Source of the DNA: Trabulsiella odontotermitis
Lineage (GTDB): Bacteria; Pseudomonadota; Gammaproteobacteria; Enterobacterales; Enterobacteriaceae
Assembly (NCBI RefSeq): GCF_001297775.1
Contig: NZ_LIFX01000004.1
Location: 124,001 to 188,000, forward strand
DNA: 64,000 nt
Direction of reading: 5' to 3'
A program made the translations under genes and the position numbers. Positions 21,379-33,538 of this stretch are shown here, piece after piece (position 1 is the first letter of the stretch; every line of letters starts with the position of its first letter). The notes beneath the pieces were generated by a model that saw only the letters and a program-made list of their open reading frames with translations, was not told the DNA's origin and searched no databases.

Positions 21379-22443
21379 TTACACATTAGCAAACGTTCGT
21401 GAGGGGGGCGTAAAAAGCACATCGCCAAACACCGCACGGGAGAGGCGGCGCGCCGCAAGCCCGGCCAGCACGCACAACCCCAGCGACAGGAACGGATAGA
21501 CCAGGATTAGCCCCAGTTCGACGGCGGCGGAATCATTCGTCGCGGTCAGATAATGCAGCGCCGTCAGGCTGAAAATCTCCACCAGAATGCGATGTGTGGT
21601 GTAGATAGCGATCGTATTGGAACCTATTACATTCAGCAAACCCGCTTCCCGCGGCTCGATGCGACGTCCGACGGCGTAAAACAGCTTCATGATCATGAAA
21701 ATCGACAGCAGCGACAGAAACAACGGCGTACGGGCAAACCAGGTGACCACGGCGAAAACTGCCGCTGCCGCGAGCAGTAGCCAGTAACGGCGCAGGTTGA
21801 AGCACTTCATCCACTCCATCAGCGCGGTGCCGTACCAGGCGCCCAGCGCATAGTAAATCACATTACGCAGCACGCTGTTCATTCCCCACCACGGTGAAGG
21901 GAGGAAATTAATGGCGATGCTGAGTAACGCCAGTGCGATAAGCGTCGGCGCTTTGAAGCGGTGTGTGACTTTGCAGAAGATGAAGTAGACCACCAGCGCG
22001 TAGAGGTACCACAAGCTGGTGCTGGCGGTCAGCATACCGTGCAGAAATTCGCTGGTATTGCCCGCATAGGCGGCATTGGACGCCTCGCTCAGATCGCGCT
22101 CCGGCGCCAGCCAGAGGTTGATTTCACTCAGCGCCAGCCATTGCAGTATGCCCCACAGCATCAGCACATAGAAAATCGCCCAGATGCGCTTGTTAAACCC
22201 GTCACGCCAGCTGACGTCGTCAATATAACGACGGATCAGAAAGCCTGAAATAAAGAAGAATACCGGCATACGAAACGGCGCCAGATACAAATTAAAGTAA
22301 ACCCAGCACTTCGCCAGCGTCTCTGACCAGGGATGATGGAAGCCGCTCAGGTGGGGATAGAAGGTGATCACCGAGTGATACACTACCACCAGACAGATGC
22401 ATAATCCCTTGATTTGGTTGATCCACAACGCTTTTTGTTTCAT
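21379..22443 (-). CDS. ycfT: Acyltransferase-3 family membrane protein YcfT
   Basis: Integral membrane protein of the acyltransferase 3/OafB-like family, likely modifying an envelope glycan; substrate unknown. 354 residues from the ATG (MKQKALWINQIKG), which has AAAGG 11 bases upstream; an in-frame TTG three codons upstream has poorer spacing. Family marks are the early YHS (VVYHSVITFY), R-M-P-V-FFFISGFLIRRY, and about ten hydrophobic segments. E. coli has a homologue at the same place. Confidence 0.9.
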   Translation of the reverse strand: MKQKALWINQIKGLCICLVVVYHSVITFYPHLSGFHHPWSETLAKCWVYFNLYLAPFRMPVFFFISGFLIRRYIDDVSWRDGFNKRIWAIFYVLMLWGILQWLALSEINLWLAPERDLSEASNAAYAGNTSEFLHGMLTASTSLWYLYALVVYFIFCKVTHRFKAPTLIALALLSIAINFLPSPWWGMNSVLRNVIYYALGAWYGTALMEWMKCFNLRRYWLLLAAAAVFAVVTWFARTPLFLSLLSIFMIMKLFYAVGRRIEPREAGLLNVIGSNTIAIYTTHRILVEIFSLTALHYLTATNDSAAVELGLILVYPFLSLGLCVLAGLAARRLSRAVFGDVLFTPPSRTFANV

Positions 22444-22512
22444 CGCGCTCAATGCCTTTCTTTGCCATAAATGAAAGAGGGATCGTGCCGGGCGCAGCGC
22501 GCTGAGTAATGA

Positions 22513-24531
<2,019 letters not shown>

Positions 24532-24532
<1 letters not shown>

Positions 24533-25776
24533 TGGCTTCCCCGTTATCGTTATTGATTGGCTTACGCTTCAGCCGGGGGCGTCGTCGTAGCGGCATGGTG
24601 TCGCTGATCTCGGTGATTTCCACCGTCGGGATTGCCCTCGGGGTGGCAGTATTGATCGTCGGTCTGAGCGCGATGAACGGCTTTGAGCGTGAGCTGAATA
24701 ACCGCATTCTGGCGGTGGTGCCGCACGGCGAAATTGAGCCAGTCAACCAGCCGTGGAACGACTGGAACGTCGCGCTCAGCAAAGTGGAAAAGGTCAACGG
24801 TATTGCCGCCGCTGCGCCGTATATCAATTTCACTGGCCTGATCGAAAGCGGCAGCAACCTGCGTGCCATTCAGGTGAAGGGCGTTGAACCGGCGCAGGAG
24901 AGCCGTCTCAGCGCACTGCCGAATTTCGTGCAGAATAACGCCTGGGCCAGCTTTAAAGCGGGCGAACAGCAAATCATCCTCGGCAAAGGCATTGCCGATG
25001 CGCTGCATGTAAAGCAGGGCGACTGGGTGTCGATCATGATCCCCAATTCCGACGACGAACATAAGCTGCTGCAACCAAAACGCGTGCGCCTGCACGTCAC
25101 CGGGATCCTGCAACTGAGCGGTCAACTGGATCACAGTTTTGCGATGGTCCCCTTGCAGGATGCGCAGCACTATCTCGATATGGGCAGCAGCGTCACCGGT
25201 ATCGCTATTAAAGTGAATGATGTGTTCAGCGCCAATAAACTGGTGCGGGACGCGGGCGAAGTGACCAACAGTTACGTATATATTAAGAGCTGGATAGGCA
25301 CCTACGGCTATATGTATCGCGATATCCAGATGATCCGCGCCATCATGTATCTGGCGATGGTGCTGGTGATCGGCGTGGCCTGTTTTAACATCGTCTCGAC
25401 GCTGGTGATGGCGGTGAAAGATAAGAGCGGCGACATCGCTGTGCTGCGTACGCTCGGGGCTAAAGACGGCCTGATCCGCGCCATTTTCGTCTGGTATGGT
25501 CTGCTCGCCGGGTTGCTGGGGAGCCTGATTGGCGTGGTGATTGGTGTGATTTGCGCCTTCCAGTTAACGCCGATTATCAAAGGCATTGAATCGCTGACCG
25601 GCCATCAGTTCCTGTCCGGCGATATTTATTTTATTGACTTCCTGCCGTCTGAACTGCACTGGCTGGATGTCTTTTATGTGCTGGTCACCGCACTGTTGTT
25701 GAGTTTGCTGGCAAGCTGGTATCCCGCCCGCCGCGCCAGTCGAATAGATCCAGCGAGGGTGTTAAGTGGTCAGTAA
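24532..25776 (+). CDS. lolE: Lipoprotein-releasing ABC permease LolE
   Basis: Second membrane subunit of LolCDE, the one that binds the lipoprotein substrate. 414 residues, the same as E. coli. N-terminal helix after [20 protein letters not shown], periplasmic domain, then helices beginning [17 protein letters not shown] and [12 protein letters not shown]. It shares the [15 protein letters not shown] segment with LolC, consistent with duplication. Joined to lolD by a 1-bp stop/start overlap. Confidence 0.97.
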
Positions 25777-25827
25777 TTTCGTCATGGTTTGACGGCTCTG
25801 CCGCCAAATCAGAAAGAGGAATGCGTT

Positions 25828-26739
25828 ATGTATTATGGATTTGATATTGGCGGCACTAAAATTGCGCTGGGCGTATTTGATGACAATCTGCGCTTACAGT
25901 GGGAAACCCGTGTTTCCACGCCGCGCGACAGCTACGACGAATTTATAGAAGCCATCGCCGCGCTGGTGGCGCAGGCCGATGCGCGCTTTGGCGGCCAGGG
26001 TTCGGTGGGCATCGGCATTCCCGGCATGCCGGAAACGGCAGACGGCACGCTGTATGCCGCCAACGTTCCTGCTGCCAGCGGAAAACCGCTGCGGGCGGAT
26101 CTCAGCGCACGGCTCGGGCGCGATGTTCGTCTCGACAACGATGCCAACTGTTTTGCGCTCTCCGAAGCCTGGGACGACGAATTTACCCAATATCCGCTGG
26201 TGATGGGGCTGATCCTCGGCACCGGCGTCGGCGGTGGGCTGGTGCTGAACGGCAAGTCGATCACCGGGCACAGCTACATTACCGGCGAGTTTGGTCATAT
26301 TCGCCTGCCGGTGGATGCCCTTGAGGTGGTCGGCCGCGATTTCCCGCTGACGCGCTGCGGTTGCGGGCAACTGGGGTGCATCGAAAATTATCTTTCAGGC
26401 CGGGGTTTTGCCTGGCTGTACGAACATTTCTACCAACAATCACTCTCGTCACCCGACATTGTTGCTCTCTGGCAGCAGGGTGATGCGCGTGCGCGTGAGC
26501 ACGTCGAACGCTATCTGGATTTGCTTGCCGTTTGTCTTGGCAATATTCTGACTATAGTCGATCCTGATCTGCTGGTAATTGGCGGCGGATTGTCTAATTT
26601 TAGTGCCATAACAGAGGGCCTTGCGGCACGTTTGCCGCGTCATCTGTTACCCGTCGCTCGTGTGCCGCGCATTGAACAGGCGCGCCACGGGGATGCAGGA
26701 GGAATGCGCGGAGCCGCGTTCCTCCATCTTACTGACTAA
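25828..26739 (+). CDS. nagK: N-acetyl-D-glucosamine kinase
   Basis: ROK-family kinase that phosphorylates GlcNAc recovered from cell-wall turnover. 303 residues as in E. coli, starting [15 protein letters not shown] (phosphate loop). Zinc motif [17 protein letters not shown] near residue 180, catalytic Asp in [18 protein letters not shown] lies 12 bases before the chosen ATG; an ATG 7 bases upstream is out of frame. Lies 51 bp after lolE and 19 bp before cobB. Confidence 0.96.
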   Translation: MYYGFDIGGTKIALGVFDDNLRLQWETRVSTPRDSYDEFIEAIAALVAQADARFGGQGSVGIGIPGMPETADGTLYAANVPAASGKPLRADLSARLGRDVRLDNDANCFALSEAWDDEFTQYPLVMGLILGTGVGGGLVLNGKSITGHSYITGEFGHIRLPVDALEVVGRDFPLTRCGCGQLGCIENYLSGRGFAWLYEHFYQQSLSSPDIVALWQQGDARAREHVERYLDLLAVCLGNILTIVDPDLLVIGGGLSNFSAITEGLAARLPRHLLPVARVPRIEQARHGDAGGMRGAAFLHLTD

Positions 26740-26758
26740 TAACAGGGGTTGTGTTGTT

Positions 26759-27580
26759 ATGCTGACGCGTCGCTTACATCGACTGAGTCGTTTTCGCCGT
26801 AACAAACGCCGGCTGCGCGAACGTCTGCGTCAGCGGATTTTTTTCAGAGATAAAGTGATGCCGGAAGCGATGGAAAAGCCGAGAGTCGTTGTGCTGACCG
26901 GGGCGGGGATTTCCGCCGAATCCGGGATCCGCACGTTCCGCGCGGCGGACGGGTTATGGGAAGAGCATCGGGTGGAAGATGTGGCGACACCGGAAGGTTT
27001 CGCCCGCGATCCGGCGCTGGTACAGGCGTTCTATAACGCCCGTCGTCACCAGTTACAACAACCGGAAATTGCGCCGAACGAAGCACACAAAGCGTTAGCG
27101 CGTCTGGAAGAAGCGCTCGGCGATCGCTTTACGCTGGTGACGCAGAACATTGATAACCTGCATGAAAGAGCCGGGAGCCAGCGTGTGATCCATATGCACG
27201 GCGAACTGCTGAAGGTTCGCTGTTCATGGAGCGGCCAGGTGCTGGAATGGACGGGTGATGTCACGGCTGACGATAAATGCCACTGCTGCCAGTTTCCGGC
27301 GCTGTTGCGCCCGCATGTGGTGTGGTTCGGCGAAATGCCGCTCGGTATGGATGAGATCTACAGCGCGCTGGCAACGGCGGATGTGTTTATCGCCATCGGC
27401 ACGTCGGGCCACGTCTATCCTGCCGCCGGTTTTGTGCATGAAGCGAAACTGCATGGCGCGCATACCGTTGAACTGAATCTCGAACCAAGCCAGGTCGGCA
27501 GTGAGTTTGAAGAGAAACATTACGGACTGGCAAGCCAGGTGGTGCCTGAGTTTGTCGAGAAATTACTGAAAGGACTGTGA
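26759..27580 (+). CDS. cobB: NAD-dependent protein deacylase (sirtuin) CobB
   Basis: Class III sirtuin that removes acetyl and succinyl groups from lysines, for example on acetyl-CoA synthetase. 273 residues. An Arg-rich extension (residues 1-37) precedes [19 protein letters not shown]; Met38 at 26870 matches the internal start of the short E. coli isoform. [12 protein letters not shown], catalytic His of VIHMHGE, zinc cysteines (VRCS, KCHCC). The E. coli tail KAGSIA is missing; the protein ends at LLKGL. Confidence 0.96.
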   Translation: MLTRRLHRLSRFRRNKRRLRERLRQRIFFRDKVMPEAMEKPRVVVLTGAGISAESGIRTFRAADGLWEEHRVEDVATPEGFARDPALVQAFYNARRHQLQQPEIAPNEAHKALARLEEALGDRFTLVTQNIDNLHERAGSQRVIHMHGELLKVRCSWSGQVLEWTGDVTADDKCHCCQFPALLRPHVVWFGEMPLGMDEIYSALATADVFIAIGTSGHVYPAAGFVHEAKLHGAHTVELNLEPSQVGSEFEEKHYGLASQVVPEFVEKLLKGL

Positions 27581-27620
27581 TCAGTGATTCACCCTCTCCA
27601 GAGCGGAGAGGGTGATGCTA

Positions 27621-28667
27621 TTACCGGCCCGCTTTCAGCTTCTGGTAGTAATCTTCATAAAGACGGCTGGCATCGCCGACGTCGTTCTGCCATTCGCCAT
27701 GTTTGATGGTTTCCGCATCCGGATAAAGTGACTTGTCATTCGCCACTTCCGGGCTCAGCAATTTACGTGCTGCCAGGTTTGGCGTCGGGTAGCCGATGGT
27801 TTCCGCCACCTGTTTTGCCACATCAGGGCGCAGCAGGAAGTTAATCAGTTTCAGCGCACCATCAACGTTTTTCGCATTAGCCGGAATAGCAAGGCTGTCC
27901 ATCCAGAAAATACCGCCTTCCTGCGGCCAGACCACTTCCAGCGGCGTGCCTGCCTGACGCGCCACATACGCAGAGCCGTTCCACACCATCCCCAGATTCA
28001 CTTCCCCTTCCATGTACGGGTTCGCCGGGTTATCGGAGTTGAACGCCGCCACATTCGGCATCAGCTTTTTCAGCTCGTTATAAGCCGCTTCAATCTCTTT
28101 CGGGTTGGTGGTGTTACCGGAAAGCCCCAGCTTGCGCAGCGCCACCTGGAACACTTCACGGGCATCGTCGGTCAGCAGCAGGCTGCCTTTGTATTCCGGT
28201 TTCCATAAATCAGCCCAGCGGGTGACGGTTTTCGGGTCAATCGCGTCGCTGTTCACGCCAATGGTGGTTGCGCCCCAGATATACGGGATGGAATAGTCGT
28301 TACTCGGATCGAACGGCTTGTTGAGCATGTCAGGATCGAGATTATGGAAGTTGGTCAGCTTCGTTTTGTCGATCTTCTGAATCATGCCTTCTTTGCGCAT
28401 TTTGTCGACGAAATAGGTGGAAGGCACCACCAGATCGTACGCGCCGTCTTTATAGGTTTTGAGCTTGGCGTACATGGTTTCATTCGATTCATAGGTCGAA
28501 TAGATAACCTTAATGCCCGTCTCTTTCGTGAATTGCTCCAGCAGTCCCGGCGGCACATATTCCGTCCAGTTGTAGAAATAGAGCGTTTTGCTGTCGTCCG
28601 CGTGTGCCGCGTTCATGCCCAGTGCGAGAGCGCCTGCCGCGAGCAGGTGGCGTGACCATTTTTTCAT
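27621..28667 (-). CDS. potD: Spermidine/putrescine-binding periplasmic protein PotD
   Basis: Substrate-binding protein of the PotABCD polyamine importer. 348 residues as in E. coli, from MKKWSRHLLAAG; the frame is open 23 codons further upstream. Signal peptide ending NAAHADD, followed by YFYNWTEYVPPG and conserved pocket residues (STYESNETMY, VVPSTYFVDKM). Last gene of potABCD, 25 bp after potC. Confidence 0.97.
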   Translation of the reverse strand: MKKWSRHLLAAGALALGMNAAHADDSKTLYFYNWTEYVPPGLLEQFTKETGIKVIYSTYESNETMYAKLKTYKDGAYDLVVPSTYFVDKMRKEGMIQKIDKTKLTNFHNLDPDMLNKPFDPSNDYSIPYIWGATTIGVNSDAIDPKTVTRWADLWKPEYKGSLLLTDDAREVFQVALRKLGLSGNTTNPKEIEAAYNELKKLMPNVAAFNSDNPANPYMEGEVNLGMVWNGSAYVARQAGTPLEVVWPQEGGIFWMDSLAIPANAKNVDGALKLINFLLRPDVAKQVAETIGYPTPNLAARKLLSPEVANDKSLYPDAETIKHGEWQNDVGDASRLYEDYYQKLKAGR

Positions 28668-28692
28668 TTTAACGTCCCCTGAATAGCGAGCC

Positions 28693-29472
28693 TCACAGGC
28701 TCTTTGTTTTATCTCGAGCAATAACCTGGCTGGCAATGACCATCACCAGCGACAGAACCAACAGAATGGTCGCCAGCGCGTTCACCTCAGGTGACACGCC
28801 GACTTTCACCATTGAGTAAATTTTCAATGGCAGAATTTCATAACCCGGCCCGGTGACGAATGACGAAACGACAACATCGTCCATCGACAGGGTAAAACTC
28901 AGCAGCCAGCCCGCCGCGACGGCAGGCATTGCCAGCGGCAGAATGATTTTGCGCAGAATGGTTATCTCGCTGGCGCCGAGATCTTTCGCCGCTTCCAGCA
29001 TCCGCACATCAAAACCGTTCAGTCGCGAAAAGACCGTCACCACCACAAAGGGCAGGCAGAAGGTGATGTGCGAAAACAGCAGCGACCAGAAGCCTAACTG
29101 GACACCCAGCAGCATAAACAGCACCAGCAGGGAAATCGCCATCACGATATCCGGCGACATCATCACCACGAACAGCATGCCGCTGACAAAGGGCTTACCG
29201 CGAAAACGGTAGCGATACAGCGCGACGGCAGTGAGTGAGCCAATCAGTGTCGCAAAAGTCGCAGAGAACACCGCCATGGTCAGTGAGTGCTGTGCGGCCT
29301 GCAGCAGGCTGTCGTTATTCAGCAGCAGGTTATACCAGTCAGTGGTAAACCCCTGCCAGTTGATGCCGAAACGCGAATGGTTAAACGAATTGACGATCAG
29401 GATAATGATCGGGATATACAGGTAAGCGTAAATGGCGGTCATGAAACCGCCGCGAAGCAGTCGGCCGATCAT
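28693..29472 (-). CDS. potC: Spermidine/putrescine permease PotC
   Basis: Inner-membrane permease of the polyamine ABC importer. 259 residues, 5 shorter than E. coli at the C-terminus (ends RDKTKSL). About six membrane helices; the ATPase-contact EAA loop is EAAKDLGASEITILRKIILP. The start overlaps potB by 4 bp. Confidence 0.95.
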   Translation of the reverse strand: MIGRLLRGGFMTAIYAYLYIPIIILIVNSFNHSRFGINWQGFTTDWYNLLLNNDSLLQAAQHSLTMAVFSATFATLIGSLTAVALYRYRFRGKPFVSGMLFVVMMSPDIVMAISLLVLFMLLGVQLGFWSLLFSHITFCLPFVVVTVFSRLNGFDVRMLEAAKDLGASEITILRKIILPLAMPAVAAGWLLSFTLSMDDVVVSSFVTGPGYEILPLKIYSMVKVGVSPEVNALATILLVLSLVMVIASQVIARDKTKSL

Positions 29473-30326
29473 TCCAGTTCCACCTTTTTATTCAGCATGC
29501 GTGAGACGCGCCAGTACACCAGCAGCATCAGCCCCATCACCACGGTCAGCGTGATGCTGGTGGCGGCACCGAACGGCCAGTCGCGGATATTGAGGAACTG
29601 GCTCTTGATGACGTTACCCACAAGCAGGTTTTTCGCACCGCCCATCAGATCGGAAACGTAAAACAGCCCCATCGCCGGGAGCATCACCAGCAGGCAACCG
29701 GCAACGATCCCCGGCATGGTCAACGGGATGATGATCCGGGCAAAGGTCTGGAATTTGCTGGCGCCCAAATCTCTCGCCGCTTCCAGCAGCGGTTTATCCA
29801 GTTTTTCAATGCTGGAATAAAGCGGCATCACCATAAATGGCAGCAGAATATACACCAGACCGATAATCACCGCGCCGGGGGTATACATGATGCGCATCGG
29901 CGTATCAATCACCCCCAGCCACAGCAGAAACTCGTTAAGATAGCCTTTGGTGCTGAGGAAAATTTTCAGGCCGTAGATGCGGATCAGCGAGTTGGTCCAG
30001 AAGGGGACAATCAGCAGAAACAGCAGCAGTGGCCGGACTTTTTTCGGCAGTTTAACCAGAAACCACGCAAAGGGATAACCCAGCACCAGACAGGCGAGGG
30101 TGGCGATCACCGCCATATTCAGCGAGTGCATCAGCACATCGAAATAGAGCGGATCGAGCAGGCGCGTATAGTTGTCCAGCGTAAAGACCAGGCTGACGAA
30201 ACGGGTATCGTCGCGGGTCAGAAAACTGGTGCCAATGATCATCAGGTTGGGCAGGAAAACGAACAACACAAGCCAACCGACGATAGTGACGATCACCACA
30301 TTCTGGAATTTACTTGTGTTCTTCAT
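29469..30326 (-). CDS. potB: Spermidine/putrescine permease PotB
   Basis: Partner permease of PotC. 285 residues from [10 protein letters not shown], a start that overlaps potA by 17 bp; a shorter form beginning about ten codons later (at VIVTIVGW) corresponds to the 275-residue E. coli annotation, so the start is open. EAA loop [20 protein letters not shown], six hydrophobic segments. Confidence 0.94.
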   Translation of the reverse strand: MKNTSKFQNVVIVTIVGWLVLFVFLPNLMIIGTSFLTRDDTRFVSLVFTLDNYTRLLDPLYFDVLMHSLNMAVIATLACLVLGYPFAWFLVKLPKKVRPLLLFLLIVPFWTNSLIRIYGLKIFLSTKGYLNEFLLWLGVIDTPMRIMYTPGAVIIGLVYILLPFMVMPLYSSIEKLDKPLLEAARDLGASKFQTFARIIIPLTMPGIVAGCLLVMLPAMGLFYVSDLMGGAKNLLVGNVIKSQFLNIRDWPFGAATSITLTVVMGLMLLVYWRVSRMLNKKVELE

Positions 30327-31428
30327 CAGCCAGTACCACCTCCCAGCTTTCTACCCAGTTGATCGCCATTTTTTGATCGAGGGAGTGGTCAAAATCCGGG
30401 TCGTCTTCGTTGAAGAACTCGCTGACCAGCACCATTTTACCGCTTTCCAGCTCGACCACCGACTCCAGCGTCATCCCCTTGTAGTTACGCTCGCGTACGT
30501 AACCGATCAGCCCTTCGATGTGGTTGTCATGGTTGATTTCATCAACGCGTAAATCTTCCGGACGTAACAGCACATTCAGCTTCTGGCCTGTCTCAACGGC
30601 AAAATTGACGTAGATATTACACTCGCGGCCTTCCACGTTCGCGCGAACGCGGTGTTCGTCGAGACGTTCAATCACCGTGGCGTCGAAGTGGTTTATTTCG
30701 CCGATGAAGCTGGCGACAAACAGGTTTTTCGGCTCTTCATAGATTTCACGCGGCGAACCGTCCTGCTCAATACGACCGTCGCGCATCACCACGATGCGGT
30801 CGGACATGGTCAGCGCCTCTTCCTGGTCATGAGTGACAAACACGAAAGTGATGCCAAGCTTACGCTGCAGGGCTTTGAGTTCGTTCTGCATCTGCTTGCG
30901 CAGCTTATAGTCGAGCGCGGAGAGGGATTCATCGAGCAACAGCAGGCGCGGTTTGTTGACCACGGCGCGGGCAATCGCCACACGTTGTTGTTGACCACCG
31001 GAGAGCTGATGCGGTTTGCGTTGCGCGAACTCTTCGAGCTGCACCATTCGCAGGGCGTCAGTCACACGCGGAGGGATTTCAGCCGCCGGGGTTTTTTGCA
31101 TTCGCAGACCAAAGGCGACGTTTTCAAAAACCGTCATGTGCGGGAACAGCGCGTAACTCTGAAAGACTGTGTTGACGTGGCGATCTTCAGCGGGAACATC
31201 AGTGATGTCGTGGCCTTCAAGGTGGATCCTGCCGACATCAACATTTTCCAGCCCGGCAATCAGGCGCAGTACAGTGGTTTTACCGCAGCCAGACGGCCCC
31301 AGCAGGGTGAGAAATTCACCGTTTTTGATGGTCAGATTCAAATCTGCGATGACTGCTTTCCCATCAAAGCTTTTGCAAATCCCCGCCAGATGTACCAGCG
31401 GTGACAGCGAACACGGTTGTGTAGTCAA
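30310..31428 (-). CDS. potA: Spermidine/putrescine ABC ATPase PotA
   Basis: ATPase of the polyamine importer. Walker [11 protein letters not shown], signature LSGGQQQR, Walker [13 protein letters not shown], then a C-terminal regulatory TOBE-like region. The start is uncertain. The E. coli protein begins MGQSKKL, but here the matching codon (31444-31446) is AAG, giving KGQSKKL. The nearest usable in-frame start is TTG at 31428 (372 residues), 12 bases after AAGGGA; an ATG at 31560 would add 44 residues unlike the family. Apart from the start the gene is intact. Confidence 0.9.
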   Translation of the reverse strand: MTTQPCSLSPLVHLAGICKSFDGKAVIADLNLTIKNGEFLTLLGPSGCGKTTVLRLIAGLENVDVGRIHLEGHDITDVPAEDRHVNTVFQSYALFPHMTVFENVAFGLRMQKTPAAEIPPRVTDALRMVQLEEFAQRKPHQLSGGQQQRVAIARAVVNKPRLLLLDESLSALDYKLRKQMQNELKALQRKLGITFVFVTHDQEEALTMSDRIVVMRDGRIEQDGSPREIYEEPKNLFVASFIGEINHFDATVIERLDEHRVRANVEGRECNIYVNFAVETGQKLNVLLRPEDLRVDEINHDNHIEGLIGYVRERNYKGMTLESVVELESGKMVLVSEFFNEDDPDFDHSLDQKMAINWVESWEVVLADEEHK

Positions 31429-31693
31429 TTTTTTACTCTGTCCCTTATCAACGCAACGGAAATTGCCGATGCGGGGTGTGTGGTTAACCACCTTGGTGAC
31501 TCTTAATGAGGGCGGACATTCTACGGCAAACCACAGTAATCTCCAATCCTTGTTATACATTGATAAGCGACCTTTATTTCATTTCATCGCGGAATGAAAA
31601 AAATTGGCGCTTGCAGGTCTAAAAGTGACCTGACGCAATATTTGTGTTTTCGCGCTTCCTGATAATGTTGTCACAAAAAATGAGGGTGACTAC

Positions 31694-32917
31694 ATGGATA
31701 AATTACTTGAGCGTTTTTTACAGTACGTTTCTCTGGATACGCAGTCTAAGCCTGGCGTGCGTCAGGTACCGAGCACTGAGGGACAGTGGAAGCTGTTGCG
31801 TCTGCTCAAAGAACAACTGGAAGAGATGGGACTGGTTAACGTCACCCTGAGTGATAAAGGCACCGTAATGGGGACGCTGCCCGCCAACGTGCCAGGTGAT
31901 ATCCCGGCGATTGGATTCATTTCTCACGTCGATACATCGCCGGACTTCAGCGGTAAAAATATCAACCCGCAGATCGTCGAGAACTACCGCGGCGGTGATA
32001 TTGCCCTCGGTATTGGTGACGAAGTGCTTTCACCAGTGATGTTCCCTGTGTTGCATCATCTGCTGGGTCAGACGCTGATCACCACCGACGGTAAAACGCT
32101 GCTGGGAGCCGATGACAAAGCCGGTGTCGCGGAAATCATGACCGCGCTGGCGACGCTGAAAGGGAAAAATATCCCGCACGGTGATATCCGCGTCGCGTTT
32201 ACCCCGGACGAAGAAGTGGGCAAAGGGGCGAAGTTTTTTGACGTTCCCGCGTTTGACGCTCAGTGGGCGTATACCGTGGACGGTGGCGGCGTCGGTGAGC
32301 TGGAGTATGAAAACTTCAACGCGGCGTCCGTGACCATCAAAATAGTCGGTAATAACGTACATCCCGGAACCGCAAAAGGGGTGATGGTGAACGCCCTGAC
32401 GCTGGCGACGCGCATTCATACTGAAGTCCCGACGGATGAAACGCCTGAAACCACAGAAGGTTACGAAGGGTTCTACCACCTCGCCAGCATCAAAGGCTCG
32501 GTGGACCGCGCCGAAATGCACTACATCATCCGCGATTTTGACCGTAAGCAGTTTGAAGCGCGCAAACGTAAGATGATGGAGATCGCCAAAAAAGTCGGTA
32601 AGGGTCTGCATCCGGACTGCTACATCGAACTGGTGATTGAAGACAGCTATTACAATATGCGCGATAAAGTCATGGAGCATCCGCATATTCTGGAGATCGC
32701 CCGCCAGGCAATGCAGGATTGCGACATCGAACCGCAGCTGAAACCCATTCGCGGCGGCACCGATGGCGCCCAGCTCTCTTTCATGGGACTGCCGTGCCCG
32801 AACCTGTTTACCGGCGGGTATAACTACCACGGTAAGCACGAGTTCGTGACGCTGGAAGGCATGGAAAAAGCGGTGCAGGTGATTGTGCGAATCGCCGAGT
32901 TAACCACAAAACATTAA
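31694..32917 (+). CDS. pepT: Peptidase T
   Basis: M20B aminotripeptidase. 407 residues (E. coli 408). Metal ligands in [18 protein letters not shown] and [11 protein letters not shown]; dimerisation-domain His in [14 protein letters not shown] preceded by GAGGGTGA. The gap from the potA start (about 265 bp) contains both promoters; a hairpin-like inverted repeat (TTTCAT...ATGAAA, 31580-31597) is visible, but no clear FNR box, although pepT is FNR-controlled in Salmonella. Confidence 0.96.
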   Translation: MDKLLERFLQYVSLDTQSKPGVRQVPSTEGQWKLLRLLKEQLEEMGLVNVTLSDKGTVMGTLPANVPGDIPAIGFISHVDTSPDFSGKNINPQIVENYRGGDIALGIGDEVLSPVMFPVLHHLLGQTLITTDGKTLLGADDKAGVAEIMTALATLKGKNIPHGDIRVAFTPDEEVGKGAKFFDVPAFDAQWAYTVDGGGVGELEYENFNAASVTIKIVGNNVHPGTAKGVMVNALTLATRIHTEVPTDETPETTEGYEGFYHLASIKGSVDRAEMHYIIRDFDRKQFEARKRKMMEIAKKVGKGLHPDCYIELVIEDSYYNMRDKVMEHPHILEIARQAMQDCDIEPQLKPIRGGTDGAQLSFMGLPCPNLFTGGYNYHGKHEFVTLEGMEKAVQVIVRIAELTTKH

Positions 32918-32937
32918 AGCTGGGCGGTTAGATAACG

Positions 32938-32968
32938 TAGGCCGGGTAAGGCGTAGCCGCCACCCGGC
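32938..32968 (+). repeat. REP element with GTAG head, left of rayT
   Basis: GTAG followed by the imperfect palindrome GCCGGGTAAGG...CACCCGGC. The GTAG tetranucleotide next to a REP hairpin is the feature recognised by RAYT enzymes. Confidence 0.85.
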
Positions 32969-32989
32969 AAAAGGCAAGGATTCGCCCAT

Positions 32990-33481
32990 ATGTCAAACTA
33001 TCGCCGTTCATACGTTAATGGCGGCACCTGGTTTTTCACTGTTAATCTGCAAAATCGACAAAGCGATCTGCTAATACGTCATATTCAGATGCTTCGTGAC
33101 GCTGTGCGCACGGTTAACCGACAGAAACCCTTCAGGATTAACGCCTGGGTGATTTTGCCGGAACATATGCACTGTATCTGGACGCTGCCAGAAGATGACA
33201 GCGACTATTCCGGTCGCTGGCGTGATATTAAGAAGACGTTCACCAAAGGAATCAATGCGGTCGGGATCTGGCAACCGCGTTTTTGGGAACACACCATTCG
33301 TAATGAAGAAGATTACAGGCGACACATGGATTACATCTATATTAATCCGGTGAAGCATGGGTGGGTTCGTCTCGTCAAGGAATGGCCCTATTCAACGTTT
33401 CATCGTGACGTTCGAAATGGGTTATACCCGGGAAATTGGGCAGGCGAGGTGGATAATATGGATGCGGGAGAGCGGAAGTAA
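32990..33481 (+). CDS. rayT: REP-associated tyrosine transposase (RAYT)
   Basis: Single-copy Y1 transposase of the IS200/IS605-like HUH superfamily that processes REP sequences. 163 residues. HUH motif in LPEHMHCIWTLP, the probable nucleophilic Tyr in the helix YRRHMDYIYINPVKHGW, and family segment WQPRFWEHTIRNEEDY. AAGGA lies 9 bases before the ATG. The gene sits between two REPs in opposite orientation (a REPtron) in the pepT-roxA gap, which has no such gene in E. coli K-12. Whether it still acts is unknown; its ORF is intact. Confidence 0.92.
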   Translation: MSNYRRSYVNGGTWFFTVNLQNRQSDLLIRHIQMLRDAVRTVNRQKPFRINAWVILPEHMHCIWTLPEDDSDYSGRWRDIKKTFTKGINAVGIWQPRFWEHTIRNEEDYRRHMDYIYINPVKHGWVRLVKEWPYSTFHRDVRNGLYPGNWAGEVDNMDAGERK

Positions 33482-33483
33482 AA

Positions 33484-33515
33484 TGCCCGGTGGCGCTGAC
33501 GCTTACTGGGCCTAC
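33484..33515 (-). repeat. Inverted REP element right of rayT
   Basis: TGCCCGGTGGCGCTGACGCT...GGGCCTAC; read on the minus strand it begins GTAG and matches the left REP. It starts 3 bases after the rayT stop. Confidence 0.85.
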
Positions 33516-33538
33516 AATACTACGCGTCGCTGGTGGGT

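Noticed and set aside
33071..33358. Minus-strand ORF inside rayT
   Set aside because: Shadow frame; the RAYT motifs are on the + strand.
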